64,000 bases of DNA, taken from NCBI RefSeq assembly GCF_020171655.1, contig NZ_JAIVAC010000001.1, positions 186,001-250,000 of the forward strand. Reading direction: 5' to 3'. A program made the position numbers and the translations under genes. Source of the stretch: Exiguobacterium aestuarii. GTDB lineage: Bacteria; Bacillota; Bacilli; Exiguobacteriales; Exiguobacteriaceae. Below, one piece after another: positions 36,396-45,274 of this stretch. The first letter of the stretch is position 1, and each line of letters starts with the position of its first letter. A model generated the notes under the pieces. It made no database searches. It saw nothing but the letters and a program-made list of their open reading frames with translations, and had not been told where the DNA came from.

Positions 36396-38033
36396 TCATT
36401 GTTTGACCGGGCGTGCCGTGAATAGCTGAAGCTGGTTGGAAACAGGTAACGTATTGATTTGTTCAAACACCCCTTCGTTATACGTCATGATGAGGCGGGA
36501 TTCTTCAATCTCGTCGGTCTGAGTCTGGTTACCTGGTGCGAAGTGAACTTCTTTCGCACTTTGGGCTGGTAATGGGAACGTCCCCCGAAACGTATTAATT
36601 TCTAGTGGACCACGACTATAAAGACCGCCTTTTATATTGATGAGTGAGCCAACCGCATATAGTTTACTCTTCTCCTCTGAGTCACTATATAAAAATGCTT
36701 GAAGCGGTGTCGTCGTGTGTTCAAATTCATTGATTCGATTTAACAGCACTTTCCCTTTCGCCATGAGGACGAGGGAACTGTTTTGTGACTTACTGACACC
36801 TGTAATTGTGGCACGGTCAATAAAGGCATCTTTTAAGGCGTATACAGTCGTATTGAACGCGACATTGCCTCGGATTGTGAGGTTTCCATTCACAATAAGT
36901 GGTCTACTGATTGCAATAGGACGCACCGCCTCGATGATAACGTCACCATCAAATAAGAGTGGCACGTTAGAGCTCGCGACCGATTCACTAATAATGGTTG
37001 AAGCGGCGACGGGTGATGTGATGATTTTCAGAGAATCGATCGCATCGATTTGTTGTTTGTCGACATATTCAGTCAATCCGAGATTCGGCTGCTCTAAATA
37101 AGGAGGAATTGAGATTGCTGGTATTCGTCCGCTATTAAAAATGGAAGTACCCGGCGCATTCTCGTAGCTCAGCTTTGTACCTGATTGAAAACGGTTGACG
37201 TATTGGATAATCGAATAGTCGAAATTGAATGGTGAGAAGGATGAATCAATCTCACCAATCTGTGGTTTTTCTCCTGCAATCGGTGTCGTGTCACTCGTGA
37301 AATATTCGTTTAAGTCGCAACCATCACAAGTCGCTCCAGGTGCTAAATCGATTTTTCCGTCCAAATAAAATCGACTCGTCGAACTATTTTCAAGTGATTT
37401 CTTTGTTGAACCTAGTTGGTAGAATGCGGTTCGTTGAACGTTTAATTCATCCGTCGAGGCATCACTGTTTCCGACAAAGATGTTTCCTGTGATTTTAGGT
37501 GGACCATTGACTGTCAGCTGTTCGTCAGACCCGAGTACGTAATACAAAAAAGATGGCAGGGCGGTCACGTATACTTCTTGTGTGTATGTAGCCGTTTGCG
37601 TCGGTTGCTCGGCTTTTGGGACGGTCGTTCCCGTTGCTGTCAGTGTGAGTACAGTCGTGAATGGGGCATCGGTTCGATCAGCAGTAGAGCGTTCAATCGA
37701 ATAGACGATATCGTTATCTCCGGACAATTGGTTTCCGGTATATGATTGATTACTCACGAGTAACGAATTGATTTCGTCTTGGAATGCTTGCTCCGATTTC
37801 ATGTAATTAGGTACATCTGCTTCAGCGTGAATCGGAAATGTTGACTTTAAATCAGCAACTAGCAGATTTAACGTACTTTTGACGTCGGCATCGAGTTGTG
37901 TCTCGTCGACGCGAATGATGGTCTGTTTATTTGTCGCTAAGTTGACTTGGATGGCAGCAAGTGACAAGACGGCTAATGCCGCCATGGTCACGAGGACAAG
38001 AATGAGGACGTAACCTCGTTCATCTTGCTTCAT
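36396..38033 (-). CDS. PilX-like large minor pilin / pilus-associated protein
   Basis: This 545-residue protein starts with a pilin-like N-terminus, DERG followed by a hydrophobic helix (YVLILVLVTMAALAVLSLAA), as in PilX N-terminal domains. It lacks the usual glutamate at mature position 5, as many PilX/GspK-type tip proteins do. The long ectodomain includes a CDGC motif (about residue 235) and, in its last third, repeating beta-strand sequence (VNGNLTIRGNVAFN, VYALKDAFIDRATITG) that looks like a beta-solenoid. The start at MKQDERG is chosen because it has AAAAGGAGC upstream. It is last in a three-gene minor pilin operon; GspK-like initiation-tip function is inferred. Confidence 0.75.
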   Translation of the reverse strand: MKQDERGYVLILVLVTMAALAVLSLAAIQVNLATNKQTIIRVDETQLDADVKSTLNLLVADLKSTFPIHAEADVPNYMKSEQAFQDEINSLLVSNQSYTGNQLSGDNDIVYSIERSTADRTDAPFTTVLTLTATGTTVPKAEQPTQTATYTQEVYVTALPSFLYYVLGSDEQLTVNGPPKITGNIFVGNSDASTDELNVQRTAFYQLGSTKKSLENSSTSRFYLDGKIDLAPGATCDGCDLNEYFTSDTTPIAGEKPQIGEIDSSFSPFNFDYSIIQYVNRFQSGTKLSYENAPGTSIFNSGRIPAISIPPYLEQPNLGLTEYVDKQQIDAIDSLKIITSPVAASTIISESVASSNVPLLFDGDVIIEAVRPIAISRPLIVNGNLTIRGNVAFNTTVYALKDAFIDRATITGVSKSQNSSLVLMAKGKVLLNRINEFEHTTTPLQAFLYSDSEEKSKLYAVGSLINIKGGLYSRGPLEINTFRGTFPLPAQSAKEVHFAPGNQTQTDEIEESRLIMTYNEGVFEQINTLPVSNQLQLFTARPVKQ

Positions 38034-38049
38034 AGGTACAAGCTCCTTT

Positions 38050-38610
38050 TCAGAATGGGATGGCACTCTTGAATGTCTTCGTCTCAGATGGATCATTGGC
38101 TGGAGATAGTGTGATTGTCAGTTCAATCAAGCCAGACTTATAGTAGGATGGCTGATTGACTCTCGCTTCGACGGCACCGTCAACAATCGAAATGTCCATC
38201 GATTGAAGGACGACATCATTCGAAGAAGAGGAGAAGGAAGCAGCGGATAATGTCTTGCCGGTATCGAGATAGCCGCTTTCACGATACAAAATCCCATTCG
38301 CCGATACTTTCGGGTCATTTAAGACGTGAAACGTATAGACCCCATTACTTTCAGTCATCGCATCAAATTTCGTTTGGTTCAAGTCCTGCATGACCGAAGC
38401 AATCAAATAGTCCGCTTCTGCTCGAAGAGAACTAGAATCATTCGTCAAACGAAAGCCAAGAGTACCAGATAAAAATACCGTGATGATGATTCCAGCGAAG
38501 ATGGTGGAAATAACGAGCGCCAACAACAATTCAACGAGTGTGACACCTTCTTCAGAGCGTTGTAGCTTCTGGATTGCTCGTTTCAGGGAACTTTTCATGA
38601 AGACTCGCAT
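38050..38610 (-). CDS. Minor pilin, PilW/GspJ-like prepilin
   Basis: This 186-residue prepilin has a class III signal: a basic leader ending in SEEG (cleavage after Gly22) and then VTLVELLLALVISTIFAGII with Glu at +5. The rest is a globular domain typical of PilW/GspJ minor pilins. The ATG follows AAAGGAG. Unusually the gene overlaps the upstream minor pilin gene by 59 bases in another frame; the whole leader peptide lies in the overlap and no later start would keep the cleavage site. It would be processed by PilD (45305-46057). Confidence 0.85.
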   Translation of the reverse strand: MRVFMKSSLKRAIQKLQRSEEGVTLVELLLALVISTIFAGIIITVFLSGTLGFRLTNDSSSLRAEADYLIASVMQDLNQTKFDAMTESNGVYTFHVLNDPKVSANGILYRESGYLDTGKTLSAASFSSSSNDVVLQSMDISIVDGAVEARVNQPSYYKSGLIELTITLSPANDPSETKTFKSAIPF

Positions 38611-39001
38611 CGGTTACGACTCCTTTCAATGTGATTGGTTGCAGTAAAGTATCAGAGTCGACGATGATGGTCACGTCCATGACGTTCGAAGAAGTTTGAA
38701 CAGACGCAATATCAATCGAATAGTCGCGACCGTTGATTGTGGCCGAGCACAAATCACATGTGCCATTCACATCTTTTTTCAGCGTATCAAGAGAAAATAA
38801 AGCATCGGTCTCCTTCGCTCGGCGTTCGATTGTATGTAATGTGTTTTGTGCAATTTGATTTGCAACCGTTCGATCTAAATCAGAAGAGGTAATTCGAAGA
38901 CTTTGCGAGAAGAAACTCATCATGGCTCCTGACAAGATGGAGACGACGACAATAGAGACCAGTACTTCGACGAGCGTAAAACCTTTTTCGTTATGCGACA
39001 A
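38552..39001 (-). CDS. Minor pilin, PilV/GspI-like prepilin
   Basis: This 149-residue prepilin has a very short leader (MSHNEKG, cleavage after Gly7) and the classical FTLVEVLVSIVVVSILSGAMM helix with Glu at +5. The ectodomain contains a CDLC motif, matching the CDGC in the PilX-like partner. It starts at TTG, supported by AGGAGG 8 bases upstream; the nearby ATG is out of frame. It is first in the minor pilin operon, divergent from the main pilus operon. Confidence 0.85.
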   Translation of the reverse strand: MSHNEKGFTLVEVLVSIVVVSILSGAMMSFFSQSLRITSSDLDRTVANQIAQNTLHTIERRAKETDALFSLDTLKKDVNGTCDLCSATINGRDYSIDIASVQTSSNVMDVTIIVDSDTLLQPITLKGVVTDASLHEKFPETSNPEATTL

Positions 39002-39039
39002 GACATTGACCTCCTATTCAAAAAAAGTAAAACTTTCGG

Positions 39040-39076
39040 AAAATAACGTATGAAATACTGAATAAAATGTTATTTT
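39040..39076. promoter_or_regulatory. Inverted repeat in the divergent pilus intergenic region
   Basis: AAAATAAC and GTTATTTT are exact inverted repeats 21 bases apart, in the 158-base AT-rich gap between the two divergent pilus operons. A TATACT at 39092-39097 is a candidate -10 for the plus operon. The repeat could be an operator shared by both directions; this is inference. Confidence 0.35.
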
Positions 39077-39159
39077 TTGTACAATACATATTATACTAAA
39101 GTTACACACTGAACGGATACATAGAATAGAAGACATATGAAACATAGGAGGATTTTTAC

Positions 39160-40371
39160 ATGAAGCGGTATGGGATGCATCTTTTCATTCTGATCGGACT
39201 CGTCATGCTCGTGACGCTACCGACCATCGGACTCGTCAATTACTTAGATGCGTCCGCCGAGTCAAGTACTACATATGCAGATACAACAGTCGCAGGCGTC
39301 GATGTTTCCGGGATGACGAAGGAAGAGGCTGACGTTCGTCTCGATAACGCCATCAAAGATTTCAACACGATGCCGTTTTCGGTCAATCTGATGGACGGGA
39401 CCGTCATTGAAATCGGAAAAGAAGTCGTGACGTTCGATGTACCGAACACGCTCGATTCCATCACAGATGAGGGTGAATACCCACTGTTGACCGCAATCGA
39501 TGAATCTAAAGTTGAACCTTATCTCGATGGTCAACCTGTGACGATGACGATGATTGCCCCGGCATTGATGGAAGCGGCATCAATGCTTGAGTCAACGGTC
39601 GCATTGGAACAAGTCGCGGCGGAGAGTGAAGTCGTCGCTTCGTTTACCGTGAGCCCGACTCCGGCGATGCAGTCCACGCTCGATCGAATGAACGGATTCG
39701 AGATGGCAGCAGGTGATATCTTTAGTCTTAAATCTTTCGGGGAAGACTTTGAGGCGCTCACGACGCTCGGCTCTTCGTTCTATCGCATGTTCGCTGCCAC
39801 ACCGTTCGCCATTCTTGAACGTGTGCCGCATGAGACGCTCCCGTCTGGTGTCGAACTCGGATATGACACGAAAGTGGACACCCGCTCAAACTTTGCGGTA
39901 CAAAACCGTGAGAAGTCATCATACGCCATTCTCGTTTTGAATGAAGGGAATGCGGTGACCGTCCAATTACTCGGTCAACCGTTTGAATCGGCTTACGAGG
40001 CGCGAGTGGAAGAAGTGACATCGGTTCCTTATCAAAAAGTCGTTCGTTTCTCGTCGTCACTTCCGTCAGGCAGCTCATCAGTCACACAATCTGGACAATC
40101 TGGCCAGTCAGGGAAGTTGTATCGTGTCAAAGTGACGGAAGAAGGAGAAACGATGGAATTGCTCGGATTTGATTTTTATGCCCCGACACCGGAAATCGTG
40201 ACGAAGAGCTCGGTCCCACTTCCGCCACCTGAACCGGTCGAACCGGTCATTCCAACATTCCCGGATGAAGAGGTGGAAGAAGACCCGACTTTTGACGATG
40301 AACTAAATGACAACTTTGAAGAACCGCCCGTATTTGAAGAAGACCCTGCAGATCAGGAGGCAGTCGGATGA
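39160..40371 (+). CDS. Membrane-anchored, degenerate VanW-like protein at the head of the pilus operon
   Basis: This 403-residue protein has one N-terminal membrane helix (about 8-28). An extracytoplasmic PG_binding_4-like segment follows (VAGVDVSGMTKEEADVRL, then MPFSVNLMDGTVIEIGKEVV). Then comes a VanW-like region (about 175-290: FTVSPTPAMQSTLDRMNGFE, AAGDIFSLKSFG, LERVPHETLPSGVELGYDTK). The GGG(I/V)CQ-S core normal for VanW proteins is not present; TTLGSSFYRMF stands in its place. The tail is rich in Pro, Asp and Glu, with a small SGQSGQSGK repeat. VanW's activity is unknown, but the family links to cell-wall and vancomycin-resistance loci. Here it probably supports pilus passage through peptidoglycan or anchoring (inference). 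Ribosome site TAGGAGG. Confidence 0.72.
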   Translation: MKRYGMHLFILIGLVMLVTLPTIGLVNYLDASAESSTTYADTTVAGVDVSGMTKEEADVRLDNAIKDFNTMPFSVNLMDGTVIEIGKEVVTFDVPNTLDSITDEGEYPLLTAIDESKVEPYLDGQPVTMTMIAPALMEAASMLESTVALEQVAAESEVVASFTVSPTPAMQSTLDRMNGFEMAAGDIFSLKSFGEDFEALTTLGSSFYRMFAATPFAILERVPHETLPSGVELGYDTKVDTRSNFAVQNREKSSYAILVLNEGNAVTVQLLGQPFESAYEARVEEVTSVPYQKVVRFSSSLPSGSSSVTQSGQSGQSGKLYRVKVTEEGETMELLGFDFYAPTPEIVTKSSVPLPPPEPVEPVIPTFPDEEVEEDPTFDDELNDNFEEPPVFEEDPADQEAVG

Positions 40372-40652
40372 TTGGTTATATGATTTTACTTGGTTTTTGG
40401 GTATTGGCCACATTGACGTTGTTCGCCTTGTCTGTCCCATCGATGAAGAAGCGTGAAACGAAATTACTCATCAGTGTATGGACGGCACTGCTCTCAGTGG
40501 GGATTTACTATATGGTGACGGAGTCGTTGACGCAGGCATGGTGGGCGTGGTTCCTACTCGTTGTCATATTGATTGGTGGAGTGACGGCTAGTACTTTCGT
40601 CGAAGAGAGGGAAGTCGAGCAAGAGGAGGCTCCTCAAAGGATGGTGAAGTAA
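40368..40652 (+). CDS. Small membrane protein of the pilus operon
   Basis: This 94-residue protein has three predicted helices (about 3-23, 32-50 and 58-78) and an acidic, Glu-rich cytoplasmic-type tail (VEEREVEQEEAPQRMVK). It overlaps the VanW-like gene by ATGA and ends one base before pilB, so it is firmly within the operon. I recognise no family. It might be an inner-membrane platform accessory partnered with the VanW-like protein. Confidence 0.7.
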   Translation: MIGYMILLGFWVLATLTLFALSVPSMKKRETKLLISVWTALLSVGIYYMVTESLTQAWWAWFLLVVILIGGVTASTFVEEREVEQEEAPQRMVK

Positions 40653-40653
40653 C

Positions 40654-42324
40654 GTGAGACGAACGAAACGAAGACTCGGCGAGATGCTCATCGAGGCCGG
40701 ACTCATTACGACGAGTCAGCTCGATGAAGCGCTCGAACAAAAACGCCCCGGTGAAAAACTGGGAGATACACTCATTCGGTTGAACCACATTACCGAAACG
40801 CAATTGATTCAGATGATTCATGAACAACTGCATGTGCCGATTATCGAGCTGTATGCTCAGGATATCAACGTGACGGTCACGAAGCTCGTGCCGAAAGCAT
40901 TGGCGCAAAAACATGACGTCATGCCATATCAATTGATTGGAAACACGCTTCATATCGCAACGGCCGACCCGCTCGATTTGATTGCGATTGATGATGTACG
41001 TCTGCAGACCGGGATGAATATCGAGATTGGTATTTCGACACGTGAACAGATTCGGAAGACGATTAGTCGTTATTATGAGATGGATCATTCACTTGTCGAG
41101 ATTTTAAAAGAAGATGCACCGGAGATGGATCAACAAGAAACGATGAATCGGGACGATGCCCCGATCATTCGTCTCGTGAACCAAATCTTCCTGAGTGCAA
41201 TCGATCAACGAGCTTCGGATATCCATTTCGATCCGCATGAGAAACAACTTCACGTCCGCTTTCGGATCGATGGAGATTTGCGTACGGAAACGATTTATCC
41301 GAAGAAAATCCAAAGTGTCATGCTGACACGCCTTAAAGTCATGAGTAACCTCGACATCACGGAAAGTCGTCTCCCGCAAGACGGGCGGATCAAGTATACG
41401 CTACGCAATCGCGCCTATGACTTCCGTGTGTCGACGCTCCCGACGATGTATGGGGAGAAGATTGTTATTCGAGTGCTTGACTCGTCGCAAGGGCTAACAG
41501 ATTTGACGAAACTAGGATTCGGGGAACGAAACGAGCAAGCATATCGTGAAATGCTCAAACGTCCGAACGGCATTATCCTCATCACCGGTCCGACCGGTTC
41601 AGGGAAGTCGTCGACTCTCTATGCCTCACTAGTAGAGTTGAATGACGAGACGAAAAACATCATTACGGTAGAAGACCCGGTCGAGTATCAGCTCGATGGC
41701 ATCAACCAAGTTCAGGTCAACTCCAAAGTCGGTTTGACGTTCGCATCCGGTCTTCGTTCGATTCTACGACAAGACCCGAACATCGTCATGGTCGGGGAGA
41801 TTCGAGACACGGAAACAGCCGAGATTGCCATTCGGGCCTCACTTACGGGCCACCTCGTCCTATCGACGCTACATACAAACTCGGCCATCAGTTCCATCAC
41901 CCGTCTCGTCGACATGGGGGTCGAACCGTTCCTCGTCGCCGCTTCGACGACCGGGCTCGTCGCGCAACGTCTCGTACGACGCGTCTGTCGCGACTGTGGT
42001 CAGGCAGAACCGGTCTCGAAAAGTGAACAACGTCTCTTCGAAGCAGAAGGCATTCACATCGACCGAATTGTTCGTGGAAAAGGATGTTCTTCATGCAACT
42101 CGACAGGATACCGAGGGCGTCTCGCCATCCATGAAGTAATTCCAATCAACGAAGGATTACGACGGATGATCATGAACCAGGCGACCGAGTCTGAGATGGT
42201 GGAATATGCGAAGTCACAAGGGGCGACGTTCTTATTAGCTGACGGGCTAGAAAAAGTTGCAGCCGGATTGACGACGACGGAAGAAATATTACGAACGGTC
42301 ATTACGGAGAGTGCTTATGATTAA
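40654..42324 (+). CDS. pilB: Type IV pilus extension ATPase PilB (GspE family)
   Basis: PilB is the hexameric cytosolic motor that drives pilin insertion. The 556-residue protein has the N-terminal MshEN/GspE-N domain (LGEMLIEAGLITTSQLDEAL), a nucleotide-binding core with Walker A GPTGSGKSSTLYASL, Asp box and Walker B (RSILRQDPNIVMVGEIRD), the His box TGHLVLSTLHTNSA and the tetracysteine zinc site (CRDCG and CSSCNSTGYRG). It starts with GTG behind AGGATGGTGA; the length is typical of PilB and longer than ComGA. PilT overlaps its end. Confidence 0.95.
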   Translation: MRRTKRRLGEMLIEAGLITTSQLDEALEQKRPGEKLGDTLIRLNHITETQLIQMIHEQLHVPIIELYAQDINVTVTKLVPKALAQKHDVMPYQLIGNTLHIATADPLDLIAIDDVRLQTGMNIEIGISTREQIRKTISRYYEMDHSLVEILKEDAPEMDQQETMNRDDAPIIRLVNQIFLSAIDQRASDIHFDPHEKQLHVRFRIDGDLRTETIYPKKIQSVMLTRLKVMSNLDITESRLPQDGRIKYTLRNRAYDFRVSTLPTMYGEKIVIRVLDSSQGLTDLTKLGFGERNEQAYREMLKRPNGIILITGPTGSGKSSTLYASLVELNDETKNIITVEDPVEYQLDGINQVQVNSKVGLTFASGLRSILRQDPNIVMVGEIRDTETAEIAIRASLTGHLVLSTLHTNSAISSITRLVDMGVEPFLVAASTTGLVAQRLVRRVCRDCGQAEPVSKSEQRLFEAEGIHIDRIVRGKGCSSCNSTGYRGRLAIHEVIPINEGLRRMIMNQATESEMVEYAKSQGATFLLADGLEKVAAGLTTTEEILRTVITESAYD

Positions 42325-43354
42325 TCAATCGATTGAAGTCATCTTGACGAATGCGGTCGAGCGACGCGCATCAGACATTCATTTGACGGCGGGTTCTCCA
42401 CCAATCATCCGGGTGGATGGGAGTCTGATCACGATGGGCGAGGAGAAAGTGTTGCCTCAACATCTTGAAGGATACTTAAAAGAAATTATGACGGAAGACA
42501 TGCGTGAACGCCTTGAACATGAGCGTGATCTCGACTTCTCGTTCGGGGTGCCGCGTGTCTCACGCTTCCGTGTTAATGCCTACTATCAACGAGGAACGAT
42601 TGCAATCGCGTTCCGTTCGATTTCCGGGGAAATCCCGACATTAAATGAACTCAACTTGCCGACGGTGTTGAAGCGATTGATTGAGAAGCCGCATGGTCTT
42701 ATCCTCGTGACGGGGCCGACCGGTTCTGGGAAATCGACGACGCTTGCGGCGATGATCCACGAGATCAACCGGACGCAACGTAAGCGAATCATCACGTTAG
42801 AAGATCCGATCGAGTATTTACATTCACACGATCAAAGCATCGTCGACCAACGAGAAATCGGATCGGACGTCATGAAGTTCGTGAGCGGTCTACGAGCTGC
42901 TTTACGACAAGACCCGGACGTCATTTTGCTCGGGGAGATGCGTGACTTAGAAACGATTTCGACGGCGATGACAGCAGCTGAGACGGGGCACCTCGTCATG
43001 GCGACACTCCACACGTCGAGTGCGATGTCGACTGTGAGCCGAATCATCGATGCGTTTCCGGCTGAGCAGCAAGACCAAATCCGGACGCAGCTCGCGAACG
43101 TCTTGCTCGGGGTCGTCAGTCAACGATTGTTCCCACGGATTGACGTGCCGAAAGGCCGTGTCGCCGCCATGGAGATCATGTTAGGGAACCCGGCTGTCGC
43201 CAACTTGATTCGAAATGAAAAAGAGTTCCAGCTTCCGACCGTCATCCAGACGAGTCGCCAGCATGGCATGCAGTCGATGGATGCCGCGATTGAACAGCTC
43301 GTACGGCAAGGAATCATCAATCCGAACGCCGTCCCGACAGAAGAGATGAGGTGA
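42317..43354 (+). CDS. pilT: Type IV pilus retraction ATPase PilT
   Basis: PilT disassembles pili and powers twitching and DNA uptake. The 345-residue protein has no N-terminal GspE domain, as expected. It shows SDIHLTAGSPPIIRVDG, Walker A GPTGSGKSTTLAAMI, Walker B LRQDPDVILLGEMRDLETI, the His box GHLVMATLHTSSA, and the C-terminal LLGVVSQRLFPR region. The ATG is preceded by GGAG (42306-42309); a GTG six bases earlier is less well placed. Presence of PilT marks a retractile type IVa pilus, since the Bacillus Com pseudopilus system has no such gene. Confidence 0.95.
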   Translation: MINQSIEVILTNAVERRASDIHLTAGSPPIIRVDGSLITMGEEKVLPQHLEGYLKEIMTEDMRERLEHERDLDFSFGVPRVSRFRVNAYYQRGTIAIAFRSISGEIPTLNELNLPTVLKRLIEKPHGLILVTGPTGSGKSTTLAAMIHEINRTQRKRIITLEDPIEYLHSHDQSIVDQREIGSDVMKFVSGLRAALRQDPDVILLGEMRDLETISTAMTAAETGHLVMATLHTSSAMSTVSRIIDAFPAEQQDQIRTQLANVLLGVVSQRLFPRIDVPKGRVAAMEIMLGNPAVANLIRNEKEFQLPTVIQTSRQHGMQSMDAAIEQLVRQGIINPNAVPTEEMR

Positions 43355-43360
43355 TGAGTG

Positions 43361-44578
43361 ATGGCGATATTTCAGTACGAAGGAAAGCTCCTGAACGGGA
43401 AGCGCAAGAAAGGTCGCATCACGGCCGTCTCGCTTCGGGAGGCAAAAGATAAGTTACGCCAAGAATCGATTCTCGTGACGGACTTGTCCGAACTTGAGTC
43501 GACCGGACTAAACAAAGAGGTCAATATCCTACCGGAACGCGTCAAAATCGAACATCTGATCATGTATGTCAGACAGTTCGCGACGCTCATCCGGGCGGGG
43601 GTGCCAATCGTCCGCGCGACGTCGATCTTGCGGGTACAGACCGAATCAAAAGTTTTGAAGAAGACGCTCAGTCAAGTCGAGGACGATTTGAAAGAGGGGA
43701 TTGCCTATTCCGAGGCAATCAAAAAGCATCCACGCGTCTTTTCGAACTTCTTCAGTTCGATGGCACTTGCCGGGGAGACAAGCGGAAACTTGGAGGAGGC
43801 GCTCGACCAGATTGGGCTCCAACTCCAGAAACAGTATGATGTGAAGCGGAAAGTCATCTCTGCCCTTACGTATCCGTTGGTCGTTTCGATTGTTGCCATC
43901 GGCGTAGTCGCCTTCTTGATGGTGAACGTCGTTCCGACGTTCGCAAGCATATTTGGTCAACTCGGCGGTGAGCTTCCGCTCATCACGAGAATCGTCGTCG
44001 CCGTTTCAGACTTTATTGCTGCGTTCTGGTGGCTCTTACTCGCCATCGCCATACTCGGGGTGTTTGTGTTTACTTGGATGCTGAAGCGGGACCGGGAACG
44101 ATTCGTCATCGATCGCTTGCTACTGAAGATGCCGATTTTCGGACCAATTGTGACGAAGTCGCAAATCGCGCTACTGACGCGAAGTTTAGCCGTCCTGTTA
44201 CAGGCAGCTGTCCCGATTTTAACAGCCATTGAGATTACAGAACGCATCGTGTCGAACCGCGTCATTCGAAAAGGATTGACGGAGGCACGAGAAATGATGG
44301 CGCAAGGGATCCCGCTCCACGAGCCGCTCATGCGCAACTCGAACTTCCCACCACTCATGACGCAAATGATTGCGGTCGGGGAAGAAAGTGGGGATTTAGA
44401 TTCGATGTTAAACGAAGTCGCCGAGTTTTATGAGACGGAAGTCGAGACGACGACGGATCGACTCAAGTCAATCATCGAGCCACTTCTCATCGTTGTCCTA
44501 GCGAGTGTCGTCGGGGTGATCGTCATCTCGATCGTCGTTCCGATGTTCCAAATCTATGGCGATATTCAAAATCAATAA
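43361..44578 (+). CDS. pilC: Type IV pilus inner-membrane platform protein PilC (GspF family)
   Basis: PilC is the polytopic platform on which PilB and PilT act. The 405-residue protein has two tandem GspF domains, each with the pattern FATLIRAGVPIVRA ... LAGETSGNLEEAL and LAVLLQAAVPILTA ... VGEESGDLDSMLNEV, and three membrane helices (about 170-195, 220-240, 375-398). The ATG is used with GAGGTG upstream; a GTG one codon earlier is possible. It follows pilT after 6 bases. Confidence 0.95.
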   Translation: MAIFQYEGKLLNGKRKKGRITAVSLREAKDKLRQESILVTDLSELESTGLNKEVNILPERVKIEHLIMYVRQFATLIRAGVPIVRATSILRVQTESKVLKKTLSQVEDDLKEGIAYSEAIKKHPRVFSNFFSSMALAGETSGNLEEALDQIGLQLQKQYDVKRKVISALTYPLVVSIVAIGVVAFLMVNVVPTFASIFGQLGGELPLITRIVVAVSDFIAAFWWLLLAIAILGVFVFTWMLKRDRERFVIDRLLLKMPIFGPIVTKSQIALLTRSLAVLLQAAVPILTAIEITERIVSNRVIRKGLTEAREMMAQGIPLHEPLMRNSNFPPLMTQMIAVGEESGDLDSMLNEVAEFYETEVETTTDRLKSIIEPLLIVVLASVVGVIVISIVVPMFQIYGDIQNQ

Positions 44579-44609
44579 TCAAAATATGCAGAGTTTTGAA
44601 AATATACCT

Positions 44610-44637
44610 TTTCAATACTTTATTTAGAAGGTATAGT
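44610..44637 (+). promoter_or_regulatory. Candidate promoter of the major pilin gene
   Basis: TTTCAA, 16 bases, TATAGT within a 142-base AT-rich gap between pilC and the pilin gene. A separate promoter plus the downstream hairpin would allow the pilin to be made in excess over the machinery. Confidence 0.45.
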
Positions 44638-44720
44638 AAAATTGTTCTACTTCTAGTTTAGGTATTTTGTAATACATCTAGCTTACATGCAGCACAACAC
44701 ACAAAAGGGGAGAATGAATC

Positions 44721-45221
44721 ATGGTAGAGAAGTTGAAAATGATTTGGCAAGATGCCAAACAATTAAAAGATGAGCGTGGACTCACACTCGTCGAGTTGCT
44801 CGTCGTCGTTGTTATTTTAGGAATTATCGCAGCCATCGCGGTTGTTGCGATTGGTGGGATTATTGAGAACTCGAAGAAGGATGCAATGGTTGCTGATGCG
44901 AAGCAGATGGTAAGTGCGGCGAAGTTGTATACTGCATCGAACCCTGTGACTGAGGCAACAGTTCTAGATTACAAAGTTGCTACAAATACAGCTGCAACGA
45001 CTGGAACAAACCCTCAACCTGCAATTGTAGGTACGAAGTCATATATTAGTGGTATGAAAGATCCATTTGGTGGTGGTGATTACACTACTGCAACTGTAAA
45101 GGTTACACCTAACAGTGGTGAATATGTTTACGTAGTCAATTTATTAGGTACTGATTATAAATTCACAGATTCAGCAACAACTGCACTAAAAAAAGATTCT
45201 TTAGTAAAAGTCACTCAATGA
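44721..45221 (+). CDS. pilA: Type IV major pilin (prepilin)
   Basis: This 166-residue prepilin has a 20-residue basic leader ending in DERG, then LTLVELLVVVVILGIIAAIAVVAI with Glu at +5, the classical type IV pilin spine. The mature ectodomain (about residues 50-166) is rich in Thr, Ala and Val, has no cysteine pair, and has GTKSYISGMKDPFGGGDY in the middle. Codon use in the ectodomain is more AT-rich than in neighbouring genes, consistent with high expression or rapid change. It has a strong AAAGGGGAGAA ribosome site, a probable own promoter and a terminator-like hairpin after it, fitting the major pilin. Confidence 0.9.
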   Translation: MVEKLKMIWQDAKQLKDERGLTLVELLVVVVILGIIAAIAVVAIGGIIENSKKDAMVADAKQMVSAAKLYTASNPVTEATVLDYKVATNTAATTGTNPQPAIVGTKSYISGMKDPFGGGDYTTATVKVTPNSGEYVYVVNLLGTDYKFTDSATTALKKDSLVKVTQ

Positions 45222-45227
45222 TGTATT

Positions 45228-45274
45228 CCGGCTGGCGCTGGGCACTCGCTCAGCCTAGCCGGTTTTCTGTTTTT
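45228..45274 (+). terminator. Hairpin after the major pilin gene
   Basis: CCGGCT and AGCCGG close a stem with further pairing inside (GGCGCTGGGC / GCTCAGCCT), followed by TTTTCTGTTTTT. It is probably a partial terminator that lowers expression of the downstream pil genes. Confidence 0.72.
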
